NCBI GenBank assembly: GCA_001600615.1
Contig: BCKK01000008.1
Span: 62,001-126,000 of the forward strand
DNA length: 64,000 nucleotides
Direction of reading: 5' to 3'
Origin: Dioszegia crocea
Lineage: Eukaryota; Basidiomycota; Tremellomycetes; Tremellales; Bulleribasidiaceae
Positions within the stretch are counted from its first letter, which is position 1; the number at the start of each line of letters is the position of its first letter. A program made the position numbers and the translations under genes. The notes beneath the pieces were generated by a model, which saw only the letters and a list, made by a program, of their open reading frames with translations, was not told the origin of the DNA and made no database searches. Below, one piece after another: positions 42,786 through 54,154 of the stretch.

Positions 42786-45700
42786 ATGCGGGCAGGTCCC
42801 AGCTCGCGATCGCGCTCGTCGGCCACACCCTTCCCTTCCCCCCTCGCCTTGCTATCCGCACTGCTAGTCTCTGCCCTTGGGGCGGTAGCGCTCAGATACA
42901 ACGCGACGCTCGAGCCTTGGAACATCAATAAAAATACAAGTAAGTCTTGATCGATTGCGGGGCTGTCCCTCTTTTTTCCTCTACAACCCATAGTTCTTCA
43001 CGCTGACACCCAGATCCAAACGCTACCATCCCCGAGTATACCACCACGCGTGCCAACACCACATACACCCCTTCCCCCAAAAACTGGCGTGTGAGTCATT
43101 TTCCCATTCGCGTCGATCGCGCATTCACTGACTTTTTTTCCAGTCTCTACCATGTTACACTCTCCTCCTTGATAAGTGGATGGACGGAAAGCCGGACAAC
43201 AACGACTTTTTCAAAACGCTCCACGAGTATGATTGGAGAGAAACGCAGATGCGGGCGGGAGGAGACGCCACGGGGCTGATGAGCGCGCGGAGTTTGGACT
43301 ATCTGCAGGGAATAGGATATCAGTGTATCTACATTGCCGGAACACACTTTTTGAATATGCCCTGGCAGTCTGATGGTGAGTTCTGCATTTGGATGATTTG
43401 GGCAAAAATTGACAAGAAGGTTACTCCGCCATCGACTTTACCCTTATCGACCCCCATTACGGTACCGTTGAGGATTGGCGAATGATGATTGATGAAATGC
43501 ACAAGAGGGGCATGTACCTCATTATGGATTTCACCGTCGGGACGATGGGAGATATGATTGGTTTCAAGGGGTGAGTTGTTTTTCGCGTTTTGCGCAGATA
43601 GAGTTACCCGCTGACAAATAGCCACTTGAACTCGTCGACGCCTTGGCGATTGGACGAGTACGAGGTGCAATGGAAACGACCTCCTTATGCTCCATGGGGC
43701 TTTGACTACTATCCCGATTTCGAGTACAACAACGGTGAGTCCAGATCCTAAAGCCTTGTACCCAGTGCTGATATACAGAATACAACTCTTCCTGTCAATA
43801 CCCCACTTTCTGGCTTGAGGACGGTACGATTTACGACCCTGGAAAGACTGGTTGTTATGCCAGTAACTTTGACCAGTATGGAGATATTGAGGCTTTCGGT
43901 GTTTTGTAAGTCCCAGCCAACACAGCAAGGGATAATCGCTAATTTTCAGCCCCGATTGGCAGCGTCAATTGGCCAAATTCGCCTCGGTGCAGGATCGTCT
44001 TCGGGAGTGGCAAGTCCGCGTTTCGGACAAGATCAAAATGTTCGGATGCTTGACTATCCAAGCGCTGGACATTGACGGTATCCGAATCGACAAGGCCACG
44101 CAGGTCACTGTGGACTTCATGGCGGACTGGTCTCACCACACCCGAGAATGCGCCAAGAACAACTTCGGTAAAGACAACTTCTTTATTCCTGGCGAAATTA
44201 CCGGTGGAGACACATTCGGTGCACTCTACATCGGACGAGGTCGAACCCCCACCCTCCGTCCTTCCGACTTCAACACTGCCGTCAACCTCACTCAACAGAA
44301 TGGCCAGTATTTCCTCCGAGATGCTGGGTATTCCGGGTTGGACAGTTCAGCCTTCCATTACTCGGTTTACCGAAACTTGGCTCGGTTCTTGGGGATGGAC
44401 GGAAATCTCAATGTCGCCTATGACATTTCAGTCAACTTTGTCACGGCCTGGTCCGAGATGGTCGTCAGTAACGAATTCCTCAACGTTATGACTGGCGAGT
44501 TTGACCCGAGGCACCAATACGGGACTACCAATCAGGATGTCTTCCGATGGCCTGGTTTAGTCAACGGTACCCAGCGTCAACAACTCGGACAGTTCATCTG
44601 TAACCTCGTCCTCCCCGGTCAGCCGTTGGCGTGGTATGGTGAAGAACAAGGATTGTACGCGCTAGATAACGGCGCGTCCAATTACTTGTACGGTCGTCAG
44701 TCCATGGTGTCGAACCAGGCTTGGCAACGTCATGCGTGCTACAAGATGGGTTCGGAGCAGTACTACAACATGCCCTACGCTCGGACCCTTACCGGTTGTG
44801 ACGACCCCTTCAACTCCCTCGACCACTTTGACCCCACTGCCGAACCCCTCCGAAGTACCCGGAACCAGCTCTACCTCCGTACCCGCTACCCCTCCCTCCA
44901 GGACGGTTTCGGTTTGGTCCAACTCGGTAACTGGACCCACTTCATCCAGTTGCCAGGTTCCAACACTACCAAGACGGAGTTGGGCCTTTGGTCCATCAAC
45001 AAGCAGCCTTTGAGCAGGCAGCAAGGGTCAAACGGATTCACGGCGAACGGTACCATTTCCCAATCCGTCTGGATGCTCTACACCAATGAGAACCACACCA
45101 TCGACTACAACTACGCCTGCTCTTCCCAAGAGTGGATCTCCTCCCCTTACCAATCCGGTACTCGGGTCAAGAACCTCTTCTATCCCTTCGAAGAGTATGT
45201 CCTCCAGGACTCGCTCGATTCGTACTTTAAGAACCAGATCGCACCCTGGACAGGTTGTCTCGGCTCCCTCACCATGCAGCCGTTCGAGTACAAGGCGCTC
45301 GTGCCTATTGCTCAATGGCAGCCGCAGCGACCAAGTATGACCAAGTTCACACCTGGTCATGACGCTCGGGTCCTGCTCAGCGGTGAGACCCTCGACATCA
45401 CCATTGAGTACGATCAAGAGATGGACTGTGCGTCACTTCGGAACGCCATGGTCCTCTCTTACTCGCTCGGCGGCTCCAATGCTCGGCCAGTAGTCTCCCA
45501 AGGCTCGTGCCAGTCTATCCCGCAGGACCAGCGGCCTCGACCTACTCTCGTCGCTACCACCCCTTCCTTCTGGCGATGGACGGGTCAAATCACCGGCGTC
45601 GTCGAGGGTATTTACGATCTCCGGATCAACAGCGTGAATGCCCAGGGTAACCAAGTCGCCACCAACCGCGTCGATCACCTCATGTTCCGAGTTGGATCCA

Positions 45701-48700
45701 ACAACAACCCCATGGTCTTCCCCCTTGCTGCCGACTACAGTACCTCCCTTCTCTCATACAGCAGCGGTGTCTACTCGCTAAACCACTCGGCGCCAGGTGC
45801 GGACCAGTTCCGATACTCTGGTAACTTTGGTCAACAGTGGTCGGACTGGATGCCCTACTCCCCCCAGTCCACATTGAACGACACGACATTTGTCAAGAAC
45901 TGGTGGACTGGCAGTCACGTCATTGTGCAGTACTACTCTGAGATTGCCCACTCGGGTCAGCACATCCAGCACGCCGATCACGGTTACTCTGGCTTCCAGC
46001 GTCGATTCCCTCAACTCCTCGCTAGGGGTCAGTTTAACAACTGGGGATACGATCTAGGAGCTGCGGCCTCGTTCCACCTGACCGAGAATTCGAAATGGGT
46101 CATGCCGCTCTCTGCGTCTTGGCCCTCGTACATCCAGCTCAACGTCTGGGCGTACGATGACTACTTCTACGGTGACATGGACGGTGACGGAGTTATCGAT
46201 CGATTACCCCCCAACGCCCTCTCCCCCAACTTCATGAACATGTCTCAACCACCCGCACCCTTCCTCGCGTGGAACGTCATGGTTGATGATCATACCGGTA
46301 TGTGGTCAGTTGACCCCATTGGAAATGAGCGAGTCACCATTATCGCTTTCGCCCTCCTCGTGTCCATCCCCATCATCACCGCCTTCATTGCCGCTGCCAT
46401 CTTCCGATACTCCTTCTACTCTATCAAAGTCAACAAGTGGGGTCTTAAGCCCAAGGGCAAAGAGACGAGCTACTTCCCCATCATTGGCGGCGAGAAGAAG
46501 GAGAAGCATCTTGACGAGAAGGGCATGATGGTTTTGGCGGATAAGGCTCACAAGGGATCTGATAAGATCATTGGGTGGCCCGAAGATCCAAACAAGAGGA
46601 GAAAGGTCTTGATTGCTACTCTCGAGTACGAGATTATCGACTGGAAGCTCAAAGTCAAGATTGGTGGTTTGGGTGTCATGTCGACACTCATGGGCAAGGC
46701 CATGACGGATGTTGATTTGATCTGGGTCATTCCCAAGGTCCAGGACCTGGAATATCCCCAGGGCGACTACGCGGAACCTATCGAGGTCATCATCTTTGGC
46801 GAACCCTACTTGATCGAAGTCGAAACTCATCAATTGGACAACATCACCTACATCATCCTCGACTCCCCTGTCTTCCGAGCTCAGACTAAATCCGATCCTT
46901 ACCCTCAGCGAATGGACGATTTGTCTTCAGCCATCTTCTACTCTACATGGAACCAGGCCATCGCCGAGACTGTCCGTCGATTCCCCGATATTGACATTTA
47001 CCACGTCAACGATTATCACGGAGCGCTTGCCCCCCTTTACCTCTTGCCAAAGGTCCTCCCTATCTGTCTTTCCCTTCACAACGCCGAGTTCCAGGGTCTA
47101 TGGCCCCTCCGGACCAAGGACGAGATGAAGGAGGTATGCGCTGCCTTCAACATCCCCAAGGAGGTCTGCAGCAAATACGTTCAATTCGGAAACACCTTCA
47201 ATTTGCTCCACGCCGCTGCATCGTACATCTCCATCCACCAGAAATCGATCGGTGTCGCCGGTGTGTCCGACAAGTACGGTAAACGATCTTGGGCGCGATA
47301 CCCTGCTCTCTGGACGTTGAAGAACATCGACTCCCTCCCCAATCCTGATCCCACGGATATTGCCGCGCTGGAAGAACAGCCACTGTCGGTCGAGCGGATC
47401 GAGGTGGACTCTGTCGCAGAAGGAAAGCGACCAGAGTTCAAGAGGCAAGCGCAGGAATGGGCAGGAATCAAGCAAGATCCCGATGCGGACTTGTTTGTCT
47501 TTGTCGGTCGTTGGTCCAAGCAAAAGGGTGTCGATCTTATCGCCGACGTCATGCCTTCTCTACTCGACAAGAAGCCCAAAATCCAACTCATCTGTGTCGG
47601 TCCCGTCATTGATCTCTATGGTCGATTCGCTGCTGAGAAGCTATCGAGGTTGATGGAGATGTACCCCGATCGAGTCTTCTCTAAACCCGAATTCACCAGT
47701 CTTCCCCCCTACCTCTTCTCCGGTGCCGACTTTGCTCTCATCCCCTCGCGAGATGAGCCATTCGGTCTGGTCGCTGTCGAATTCGGAAGGAAGGGCGCTT
47801 TGGGTGTTGGAGCTCGATTGGGTGGTTTGGGTCTGATGCCGGGATGGGTAAGTCTACTTTGACGATTATAGCTAATGTCCAGTGGTTCCCTGTTGAATCA
47901 TCTGCTACCGTCCACATGCTGTCACAGTTGACAAAGACTATCAAGCTGGCCTTGAAGTCTACGGAAAGCGAGCGTGCCATCCTCCGAGCTCGATCGGCCG
48001 TCCAACGTTTCCCCGTCGTTGAATGGCGTCAGCGTCTCGAAGACTTCCAGAAGAGGTCCATCAACTCTTCTCGAGGTACTGCCGGCGAGCATGCTTGGGG
48101 CTATGATCTCGTTGGTCAAGGTGCACCATTGGGCGGTCGGACCGGTTTCTACGCCAACGAAATGGGATCCACAACTTCCCTCGCTGGTGATGCCCCACCT
48201 TCCCCCATGCCAGGCCACCGACACTCTGCCTCCCCACTCAGCGACGGTCAATTCGACAACAACCAGCTTTCCGCTGGTGGTGCCGCTGGCTACCACGACC
48301 GATTCAAGCAGAGTCAGCGTCAACAAAACCGACAATCTGCTGAATCCTTCTACGATGAGGACCCCAATGCCGAGCCACTCTACTATGGTGACAAGCGCCG
48401 ATCAAAGAAATTCTTTGCGGCCGATCATGATGATGGGTCATCTAGGGGATCATCGGAGCACGGCGAGTCTACCATGGCTCCTTCTTCGCGCTCTGGAGCT
48501 GGTGGGCCTGGAGCAGGAGGAGCGCCATACGACTCTTTCCTTGCTGCAGCCAACAAGCAATTCTCAAAGACTTCTGGAAACCGGAATGCGCCCGACCCAT
48601 TATTCGACAGTCGACAGAGCGGTGATGCGAACTTTATGCCCTCGCGACCATTCTCTATCCACTCGCGGGTATCGAGTTTCGATTCCATCAGCAGTATTGT

Positions 48701-50887
48701 CGAGGATAAGGGAGCGAGCTCGCCTTTGAACAAGGCTATGGAGACTGTGAGTTTTGAGTTGCGGTCTCGTGCTGATGTTTTAGTTCACTGATTCGGATGG
48801 TGAAGTTGCCCAAACCTTTGTTCAGAAGTTACGAGACTTGTCGGCCGACAACTCAAAGGGTGATTTGTGTATTGAAAAGTTCTTGATCAAGTCTGAAAAG
48901 GCCTTCTTTACCGAGATCAAGAAGGAGAAGATATCAGGTGAGTCATTTGTCCAGATCTTCAAGATGGTCGCTGACCATTTAGCAATGTCAATACGCTCTA
49001 GCCGAGATTCGTTCGCTCAGTCTCGCGCACCTAGCATGATTGACGGCTTCAGACCTGAATGTAAGTACTTTCACCTCATTACCGCAAGGGATGTGTTCCT
49101 TATCCTCTTTTCCCCCGTGTAGACTCGCGCCAATCATCATATACAGCTCCTTACCAACATTCTGCTTCTGGTCACGGTCACGACGACGGCTACACGGACA
49201 ACTACGGCGGTGGCGAAATGTACGATGATGGACCGAACGATACTGCCCGCATGACCCGATTACAGGTCTTCATGCAGCACAGCGTCGCCGGTTGGCCATT
49301 GTACACCATCGTCATTGCTATTGGTCAACTCATGTCGGCTGTGAGTACTTCTTGCTGTGGAATTGGACAAAGCTGATGGCCAGACATCTTTCCAATTGAG
49401 TTTGCTCGGTGGATCGAATACCCTCAAGGAGGTCGATCTGTATATCGTCTGTTCAATCTTCGTCGTCGCTACCGTATTCTGGTACACCATCTTCAGGATG
49501 CTACCGTCGGTCTGGGTCTTGTCTCTACCTTGGCTAGCGTGAGTCTCCCGTCTGTCAAGTGGAATTTCGCTGATATCCAGCTTCTGTGTTGCCTTCATCC
49601 TCATTGGTTTCCCCTCGATCGGCGGTGTCTTCATTGGCCCCCGACTGATCATTACACGAGTCGCCACCTGGGCATACGCCATCGCCTCCGCCGCTGGTTT
49701 CCTCCAGTTCGGTCTCAACTTTGGTGAAGAAGCCGGAGCTGCAACAGAGGTCTGGATTACCAGAGCTTGTGTCGTCCAAGGATTACAGCAAATTTGGGGT
49801 GAGTCAATTGGCTATGAAAGAACGACAAGTGCTGACTCCCAGTCTCGGTGCTTTGGTACTGGGGTTACACACTCAACGGAACCGATCCCGCCAAGTACGA
49901 ACCGCCAAAGTTGATCATGTACATTGTCTGGCCTCTGGCAGTCATGTCGCTGTCCTTCTCTTGGCTGCTCTTCGCCGGTCTACCAGAATACTACCGACAA
50001 GTGAGTTAATTATCAATCTTTCATAGATTCAGCTGACATGTCAGATCCCTCCCTACGTACCCAACTTCTTCAAGACTCTCGTCAGGCGAAAGCTGGTCGT
50101 TTGGTTCTTGGTATCTGAAGTCCTCCGATCATACTGGTTGTCTGGACCTTACGGGCGGAATTGGCAGTTCTTGTGGTCGGCTGTCGGTGTGCCTTCTTGG
50201 GCTATCGTTATCATGATTGCCATCTTCTTCATTGGTATCTGGGGTCTGCTCATGGGTATCCTCATCAGTAAGTCATACTACTCGGGATATTAGGTATCTG
50301 CTAATTATCAGAATACGCCAAGATCCACTCATGGCTCTTGCCCGTGTTTGCTGTCGGTCTCGGTGCGCCTAGATGGTGTCAAATGTGGTGGGGTACCTCC
50401 GGCATGGGTCTCTACGTACCCTGGGCCGGTGTCGCCGGACCCTACGTCTCGACCTGTCTTTGGCTGTGGCTCGGTGTGCTCGATGCGCTCCAGGGTGTCG
50501 GATTGGGAATGATCCTCCTCCAGACATTATCGAGATTGCATGTGTGCGCAACTTTGGCTGGAGCGCAGTTGCTAGGTTCGGTGGTTGTCATGGTTGCCAG
50601 GTGAGTCTTTTTTGTTTGTTCAAGCAGTAGATAGAAGCTGACAATGTCAGGGCTACATCACCATCAAAGGTCGGACCTGGAAATGTCTTCCCCAACCCTG
50701 CCATCTGGAATCCCTCTACTGGCGAGAACAACCCCTTCATTCACTGGGAGTTCTGGTTGGCGCTGGTATGCCAGATTGTCATTGTCATTGGCTACTTTGT
50801 CTTCTTCCGAAAAGAACAACTTGTAAGTTGTCCCTCTCAATCGAAAGTCATGGAAAACGAGCTAAATATTTGCAGAGTAAACCATAG
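42786..50887 (+). CDS. AGS1: Alpha-1,3-glucan synthase (Ags1)
   Basis: Eighteen exons, 42786-42939 to 50876-50887, with a 3,898-nt exon 7 (43950-47847) and a final 12-nt exon coding SKP-stop; 2,430 residues, all phases fit. It polymerises cell-wall alpha-1,3-glucan at the plasma membrane. Order: N-terminal hydrophobic signal (LALLSALLVSALGAVAL), extracellular amylase-like domain (GYQCIYIAGTHFLNMPWQSD, HYGTVEDWRMMIDEMHKRGM, MDFTVGTMGDMIGF, DIDGIRIDKATQ), single transmembrane segment at ~1,078 (IIAFALLVSIPIITAFIAAA). A cytosolic GT5 glycogen-synthase-like domain from ~1,188 follows (KIGGLGVMSTLMGKAMTD, HVNDYHGALAPLYLLP, FVGRWSKQKGVDLIADV, SRDEPFGLVAVEFGRKG). A Ser-rich linker and about a dozen C-terminal membrane segments end in FFRKEQLSKP. 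Length matches Cryptococcus Ags1. Confidence 0.96.
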
Positions 50888-51630
50888 TTGGAAGTCTTAC
50901 GAACATTGTCGAGAGAAGAGAAGAGAAGGTGGAGGCGGAATCGAGACGATGAGGAGGACGAGAGTTGAACGATTTGTGAACGAGATTCTATGCGGCTGCT
51001 ACCCCTTTTTCATGATCTGATGGACATTTAGAACGTGAAATGAGCGTTCTGTGCCTCACTGCTGTATACCAACATAGCTTATCTACACTCGTTTTATATG
51101 CATTTTGTGAGAATCGAGTTGGTGAGAGGCTCAAGGTGGCAGTGGCAAATCCAGGGATCTAAGTCCCCCGGAACTCAGCTTGCGGGTGGCAAAAGCTGAA
51201 ACGAAAGTGGCGGATGAATCCAACTCGGCGGGGCTGACTGAGCCAGCGGCTAGGGTACATCAGCAGCATTCAAGACATGCTAAAGGCTGATCTGAGCGGA
51301 TAGGGAGTATATTGTGATGACAGGTCACGACGTCCGTCAAGACATCCTGGGTCGACATCAGGGATATAAAATATATATTCGAGGCTCGCGGCCAACCGCA
51401 CCGGGGGTACTGACCCGCAAAGGATGTGCTTTCTCTGGCATGTCATGGAACGCAGCACTCCTTTTAATCGGCAGGGACAGTAAGCACAATCACCCTGAAG
51501 TCTCGCCACCCTATGAAATACTTCTTCTCAGTCAAATCACTTCCTCTTACAGTCACGTCAATACCAATCTGCCTTCAACACCTGAACCAAAGTCTGACGG
51601 CCTAGTCACCACTCATATCTTGTCTCTATC
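50888..51630. other. Intergenic, 743 bp
   Basis: AGS1 3' UTR and promoter of gene H. GATATAAAATATATATT at 51363-51379 is strongly TATA-like but 250 bp before the ATG. No ACGCGT core seen. Confidence 0.45.
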
Positions 51631-52108
51631 ATGAGCCCGCAAGTCGCCGCCTCTAAAGACTCCAAGAATCCAACAGACTCACACCTCAGCCGCTTCACAG
51701 TCGAAGTGCCATGGGGCCGGATCGCAAAGACCGCAGCTTACACCGCTGGTGCAATTGCCCTCTTCTACGCCGTCCCGAATCTGGCATCTGCCGTCCACGA
51801 TTGCCTCACTTCTACCGCTGTCTCAGTCGGTAGTCACCTTCCTGCCAATGTCTCTGGCTGGTGCAGCAGTTTCGACATACCCCCCAACGGTCAGCAGTAT
51901 GTCTGCCGATTGCAGGAAGATGCTATTTGGCGCGGTGATGGGAGCAGGGGCGGCGTTAGCAGCAACAGGTTACAGTGTCCAGGTCGACTTGAAGGTCAAG
52001 CGATCTGAAGATGGTCATGATATTCCTTCGGTCAACGAGGCCGAGGGGCCGGTGCTGAGCAAGGGTCTATGGGGTGGGGAGCCTTTAAGCGGCGAGAAGC
52101 TTGACTAG
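51631..52108 (+). CDS. Small two-segment membrane protein (family member H); frame change inside
   Basis: Starts MSPQVAASKDSKNPTDSH; first hydrophobic segment about 30-50 (AKTAAYTAGAIALFYAVP), then SVGSHLPANVSGW. The frame must change before a second segment (KMLFGAVMGAGAALAATGYS) and tail ending GGEPLSGEKLD. Two readings work. (1) A 55-nt intron 51861-51915 with weak GTGCAG donor and TTGCAG acceptor keeps frame and gives 140 residues. Its HLP..W spacing then resembles E and F. (2) A one-base insertion in the six-C run at 51880-51885 would make it a frameshifted copy. I favour the intron. Composition and plan match the rest of the family. Next to gene I in the same orientation. Function unknown. 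Confidence 0.58.
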
Positions 52109-52862
52109 AGACTTTGGATCGCGGTCGTGCTGGAAAGATATGCATGTGCATGCAAGTAGTGTGGCGAAGTTAGGGTCACTCGGGTGGCAAAAGTGTGCGG
52201 CTATCATTCCTTTGCGTACATTTGCAGCCGTTCAAATTACTGTCCCATGTCCAGGTCCAAGCGCGTCAGGGGATACACCTCCCGAACGGAGACCAAATGT
52301 CACGTCCCTCTCCTGATCACTGGCGAGCACCACGCCTCCCCTGCGCATGCAAAGTCAAACAATTAGCCACCCTACCCGAGCCCCAAACCGACTCGAGTTC
52401 AAAGGATGCTACAGGAGACAGGCTGTCTGACATGCGTCATGTCGACCTCCCTCTCCGTGATACGCTGCAGTACTCCCTTCACTGCGCCTCCCTGTTTCCA
52501 GGACACCAAACGCTGGTGGTGCCCACCTGCAGACCCCTGCCTCATGTGGGCACCCAATTGGTTTCCCAACTTGAATTCATACATCATTCCCCTCAGCACT
52601 CAACCCTCAAGCCACACTCTCTCGATCTTGACCTGAACACTCATACCACTACCAAATATTGCACCATCATCAGACAATCCCATACTCCAAATTCCATCGC
52701 CCGATCTATCGTCGTATTCACTCGCCAGCCACCGAACTACCCAGCCAGATACCTCACTCAGTCACCAACCTCCACGTCATCAAAGACCATCTGACCATCA
52801 CCCCACTCGTCCTTCTTTCATTCACAGTACCTTTCTTTCCCTTCCCTCCTATTCGACCAACA
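52109..52862. other. Intergenic, 754 bp
   Basis: Promoter side of gene I. GCGCGTCAGG at about 52261 is a poor relative of the ACGCGTGTCA motif. Plus-strand open frames here (52195-52794 and others) have no domain and are probably chance; part is the CA/CT-rich leader of gene I. Confidence 0.4.
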
Positions 52863-53753
52863 ATGGGCTTCGACTTCCGAAATCCCTTCGCCAGGGACAA
52901 GACCACCACTCCCAGTTCCACCAAAACCGGAGATGACACCAATACCGGCGGCGACACCAAGGACACCAACACGGAATGGACAGGCACAACCTACGGTATG
53001 GCCGCCTCCGCCGCTACTGCCCTTCTTTCCGCCTCCCTCTGCTTTGCCGGTGCAAATCGTTACTCTATCGCAAATTCATTCAGCAGCAACGCCCCATCAT
53101 TCCGCAACACTGTCCTTTCTACTGCCGCCAACAACACTGTCCTCCTCGCCAGCACTGCCTTACTCTCCACTGCGGCCGGGATCGGATTGTGGTTGCACAG
53201 CCGCCCCGATACCGAGGATGCAACTACCAAGAAGGTTACAACCCAGACGGTCGAGCCAGTCGCCAACCCTCCCGAAACGGGGCCCAGGCGAGAGGAGACA
53301 TTCCAAAGTGGCGGAAGACTGGCCGATGAGGAAGCGCCTGAGACTCGGCCTGAGTCCAAGAAGAGCCTCAACAACCCAATGGACAAAGGCGGTCCGGCGG
53401 GGAGAAAGTTGGCCGAGGAGCGCCGGAGAGTACAGCGACAGCAGACGAAGCAGACGAAGCAGACGGAGAGGGAGGAGAAGAAGGCATGGAGGGACTTGGA
53501 GACTCGGCAAAGGAAGGAGGCTAAGGCGCGGAAGAAGTCGAAGACAACGCAGACAGATGAGAGCACTCAGAACTCAGGCACTCAAACGGAACAGACCACG
53601 CAGACTGTCAGCAAGAAGACTGCGAGAAATCACCAGAGGATGTTCAGGAAGGAACTGGAGAGGGCAACTCGCTTTGCGGACGCTGCATCTAGTTATCCTA
53701 CCTCGAGAGTCGAGTGCTGGCCAGTCGTTAGGTCAGGCGTGGCAAAGTTCTGA
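52863..53753 (+). CDS. Two-segment membrane protein with long Gln/Thr/Lys-rich tail (family member I)
   Basis: 296 residues from MGFDFRNPFARDKTT, where the pyrimidine-rich leader ends; the frame is open upstream but lacks family features. N-terminal ~40 residues are Thr/Asp-rich. First hydrophobic segment about 43-64 (GMAASAATALLSASLCFAGA), then NSFSSNAPSFRNTVLSTA, second segment about 92-112 (NTVLLASTALLSTAAGIGLW). Residues 115-296 are a charged helical tail with repeats: KQTKQTERE, RQRKEAKARKKSK, and TQTDESTQNSGTQTEQTTQT. The plan matches other family members, but the HLP block is degenerate (NAPSF), so this is the most distant member. Function unknown; a cytosolic coiled-coil or low-complexity tail is likely. 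Confidence 0.66.
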   Translation: MGFDFRNPFARDKTTTPSSTKTGDDTNTGGDTKDTNTEWTGTTYGMAASAATALLSASLCFAGANRYSIANSFSSNAPSFRNTVLSTAANNTVLLASTALLSTAAGIGLWLHSRPDTEDATTKKVTTQTVEPVANPPETGPRREETFQSGGRLADEEAPETRPESKKSLNNPMDKGGPAGRKLAEERRRVQRQQTKQTKQTEREEKKAWRDLETRQRKEAKARKKSKTTQTDESTQNSGTQTEQTTQTVSKKTARNHQRMFRKELERATRFADAASSYPTSRVECWPVVRSGVAKF

Positions 53754-54154
53754 AGGTGATATTTGAGGAGGACACATATGTACACTATGCACTTGTCGCA
53801 TGGGTCAGCTGTATAATACGCAAGATTCGCGTACTGGTTTATGTGATCGATCTGAGCGACGCGCTTCGGTGGATCAGACGAAAGGAGTCTGCGTGGGAGT
53901 TGCAAGATGTTGTCGACTGCTATGTTTCATGTGAAATACGCCGGCGGCATTGAGGCGCGACCCTCCTGTGAGTCAGTAATTACATGAGTGGTCATTAGCG
54001 CCTGGACATGAGCCCTTCCATGTTTCGACGCGCACACATGACCTATCATACCTATCATACACATATGTATATATATACCCATGCCACCCTCTTCTTGAAC
54101 CTACCTGACTTCATATAGACCCGGACTAAGCGAGGCCCAGCACGTCCCCTTCCC
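53754..54154. other. Intergenic between convergent genes, 401 bp
   Basis: Between gene I (+) and the disordered protein (-). Contains a short TATATATATA-like run near 54066. No gene recognised. Confidence 0.4.

Noticed and set aside
43939..48733. Long minus-strand open frames opposite AGS1
   Set aside because: Codon bias of the real gene leaves the antisense strand open; no splice sites or domains support them.
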